From: Spirochaetaceae bacterium
Lineage (GTDB): Bacteria > Spirochaetota > Spirochaetia > SZUA-6 > Fen-1364
Length of the DNA: 22,245 nucleotides
Direction: 5' to 3'
Assembly (NCBI GenBank): GCA_003141795.1
Contig: PLNO01000083.1
Span: forward strand, 14,696 to 36,940
Shown in pieces: positions 21,386 to 22,245 of the stretch (positions are counted from its first letter, which is position 1; every line of letters starts with the position of its first letter). The notes under the pieces were generated by a model. The model had not been told where the DNA came from. It was given only the letters and a program-made list of their open reading frames with translations, and did not search any database. A program made the position numbers and the translations under genes.

Positions 21386-21414
21386 TTGACAAAACGCCGT
21401 AAAAAGCAGACAAT
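21386..21414 (+). promoter_or_regulatory. Outward promoter at the right end
   Basis: A perfect TTGACA (21386-21391), a 17-base spacer and GACAAT (21409-21414). It points out of the element through attR. In the circular form it would read across attP into the integrase. Confidence 0.5.
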
Positions 21415-21464
21415 TATCTCTGTCAGTATGCAGCGGTCAATGACGATCAGGAAGCCTGTATTAC

Positions 21465-21518
21465 ATTCAGGGTCTAGTGCTCGCAAGGGCATGGAGGTTC
21501 AAGTCCTCTTCCGGGCAA
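21465..21518 (+). repeat. attR core, 54 bp, displaced tRNA-Leu 3' half
   Basis: Identical to 14483-14536. It lacks the tRNA 5' half, so it is not a functional tRNA. Beyond it the original chromosome resumes; the 166 bases up to the transporter stop hold no recognisable feature. Confidence 0.95.
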
Positions 21519-21684
21519 ACCTTCGTTCTTCTTCCTAATGGATTCGCAGAGTCACTCTTAGAACGACCCCTTCTAACACCTTTCTCGGGGGTACCAAAAT
21601 GGAACCTTGCCACCAGCAATAAGCGGGCTGCCGAGAGTCCCCCCCGACAGCCCCGATGCTCTCTCACGATCCCAGCGCAGGACG

Positions 21685-22245
21685 TTAGGTACTACTTCCT
21701 ACTTCTGCCTGCGATCCTGTCTCCTTTAGGGACACTTCCGGCCCTGATTTTTTGCGCATTGTCAAGAACAGCGTGGGGATTGCGGCAACCACGGTAAAAC
21801 CAATTGCCCACCAGAAAGTGACGTTGAAGGAATGAGCAACCGCATGAAGATCGGAGACGGCGTGGCCCGCCGTCTGGCGCTGGAGGACAGTCGCAAGAAT
21901 GGCCGACCCGAAAGCCCCGCCGATGGTCTGAAAAATCCTCGTGGCAGTGCTCGCATGGGGGACCTGCTCTCTTGGAAGTCCGACATAAGCGGATGTCATG
22001 ATGGCGATCAGCAAGCCGCCCAGCCCGGCCCCTCTGATCATCAGAGCGGCAGCCAGAACGATCAAATTCGTATCCGTACCTGCAAAAGCAAACGGCAACG
22101 TACCAATCGCAATAGCAGCGAGGCTTAAAAGCACAATAGTGCGCGAGCCGTCACGGTCGGCCGCTTTGGCGGCCCAGCTTCTGGTGAGCAGCATACCGAT
22201 CCCTTGCGGAAGCAGCCACAATCCCGCATACAGGGCGCTTGCACC
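21685..22245 (-). CDS. MFS drug-efflux-type transporter, C-terminal part
   Basis: The visible 186 residues are the C-terminal portion; the 5' part lies beyond the window and the frame is open to its edge. Hydrophobic helices include TIVLLSLAAIAIGTLPFAF, LIVLAAALMIRGAGLGGLL and FWWAIGFTVVAAIPTLFL. The sequence LLPQGIGMLLTRSWAAKAADR matches the loop typical of 14-helix (DHA2, EmrB/QacA-type) exporters, and STATRIFQTIGGAFGSAILA is also characteristic. A short polar tail ends at a TAA. Substrate unknown. It is outside the element, on resumed chromosome. Confidence 0.85.
   Translation of the reverse strand, partial: GASALYAGLWLLPQGIGMLLTRSWAAKAADRDGSRTIVLLSLAAIAIGTLPFAFAGTDTNLIVLAAALMIRGAGLGGLLIAIMTSAYVGLPREQVPHASTATRIFQTIGGAFGSAILATVLQRQTAGHAVSDLHAVAHSFNVTFWWAIGFTVVAAIPTLFLTMRKKSGPEVSLKETGSQAEVGSST

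Larger units (their letters stand above)
21163..21464. other. Non-coding right end of the element
   Basis: No gene is supported here. It holds the upstream part of the lipoprotein promoter region, an A-rich run (21293-21300), the right arm-type site (21326-21344), two near-identical 10-mers GAGTATTCAC/GAGTATTGAC in tandem (21371-21390), and a promoter pointing to attR (21386-21414). Confidence 0.6.
14483..21518. mobile_element. Integrated element of about 7.0 kb at tRNA-Leu
   Basis: Bounded by a perfect 54-bp direct repeat of the tRNA-Leu 3' half (14483-14536 and 21465-21518), with a tyrosine integrase next to the tRNA. The unit length is 6982 bp. Cargo: integrase, a coupled unknown, HTH/excisionase-like genes, a replication-type HTH protein, HNH-like nuclease, small coupled genes, two beta-rich proteins, a terminase-small-subunit-like protein, HTH/zinc protein, and a lipoprotein. 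No large terminase, portal, capsid, tail or lysis gene is recognised. Best reading is a phage satellite or similarly reduced integrative element; a decayed prophage is the alternative, but I see no broken genes. Confidence 0.9.

Noticed and set aside
14483..21518. CRISPR array or restriction/abortive-infection system inside the element
   Set aside because: No regularly spaced repeats and no methylase, nuclease-toxin or reverse transcriptase motifs were seen, apart from the HNH-like protein.
21589..21595. Further GGGTACC as a third arm-type site
   Set aside because: It is single, not the tandem pair, and lies outside attR in resumed chromosome.

Overview
The window suggests a GC-rich bacterium with an outer membrane, most likely a spirochaete (Spirochaetota). 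Supporting points are the run rpoN-hpf-hprK-ptsH beside an LPS-transport set, an LptC-like protein with a lipobox, a second lipoprotein, a YmdB-like gene and a lexA. The phylum is inferred from gene content and order and is not proven.

Region 1 (1-10893, minus strand) is one tightly packed block. In transcription order it reads pyrG, lptC, lptA, lptB, rpoN, hpf, hprK, ptsH, a DUF4390-type gene, ntrY, ntrX and lexA (cut by the window edge). Most junctions overlap or are a few bases apart, except a 133-base gap before rpoN. The block joins CTP synthesis, LPS export, sigma-54 with a sigma-54-dependent two-component system, ribosome hibernation, the HPr/HPr-kinase switch and the SOS repressor. 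A promoter with an extended -10 box sits directly against the pyrG start codon.

Region 2 (11010-14535) holds a divergent CHASE-GAF-GGDEF diguanylate cyclase, a small unknown gene convergent with it, a YmdB-family protein that has lost most of its expected metal ligands, and a tRNA-Leu(CAG).

Region 3 (14483-21518) is an integrated element of about 7.0 kb in the 3' half of the tRNA-Leu gene, bounded by a perfect 54-bp direct repeat (attL/attR). It carries a complete tyrosine integrase, an integrase-coupled unknown gene, two small excisionase-like HTH proteins, a replication-type winged-helix protein, a probable HNH nuclease, a tightly coupled run of small genes including two beta-rich proteins, a terminase-small-subunit-like protein, an HTH/zinc-finger protein, and a lipoprotein. 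No large terminase, portal, major capsid, tail or lysis gene was recognised, so it looks like a phage satellite or a similarly reduced element. Inside it, the second HTH gene lies between two matching palindromes, which lie between two perfect 20-bp direct repeats: a symmetric cassette of about 330 bp that I do not recognise.

Region 4 (21519-22245) is the resumed chromosome: a short non-coding stretch and the C-terminal part of an MFS drug-efflux-type transporter running off the window.

Four genes (pyrG, the GGDEF gene, the small gene at 13484 and the HTH gene at 20542) have promoter-like boxes placed so that transcription would start 1-5 bases before the start codon, which suggests leaderless mRNAs.
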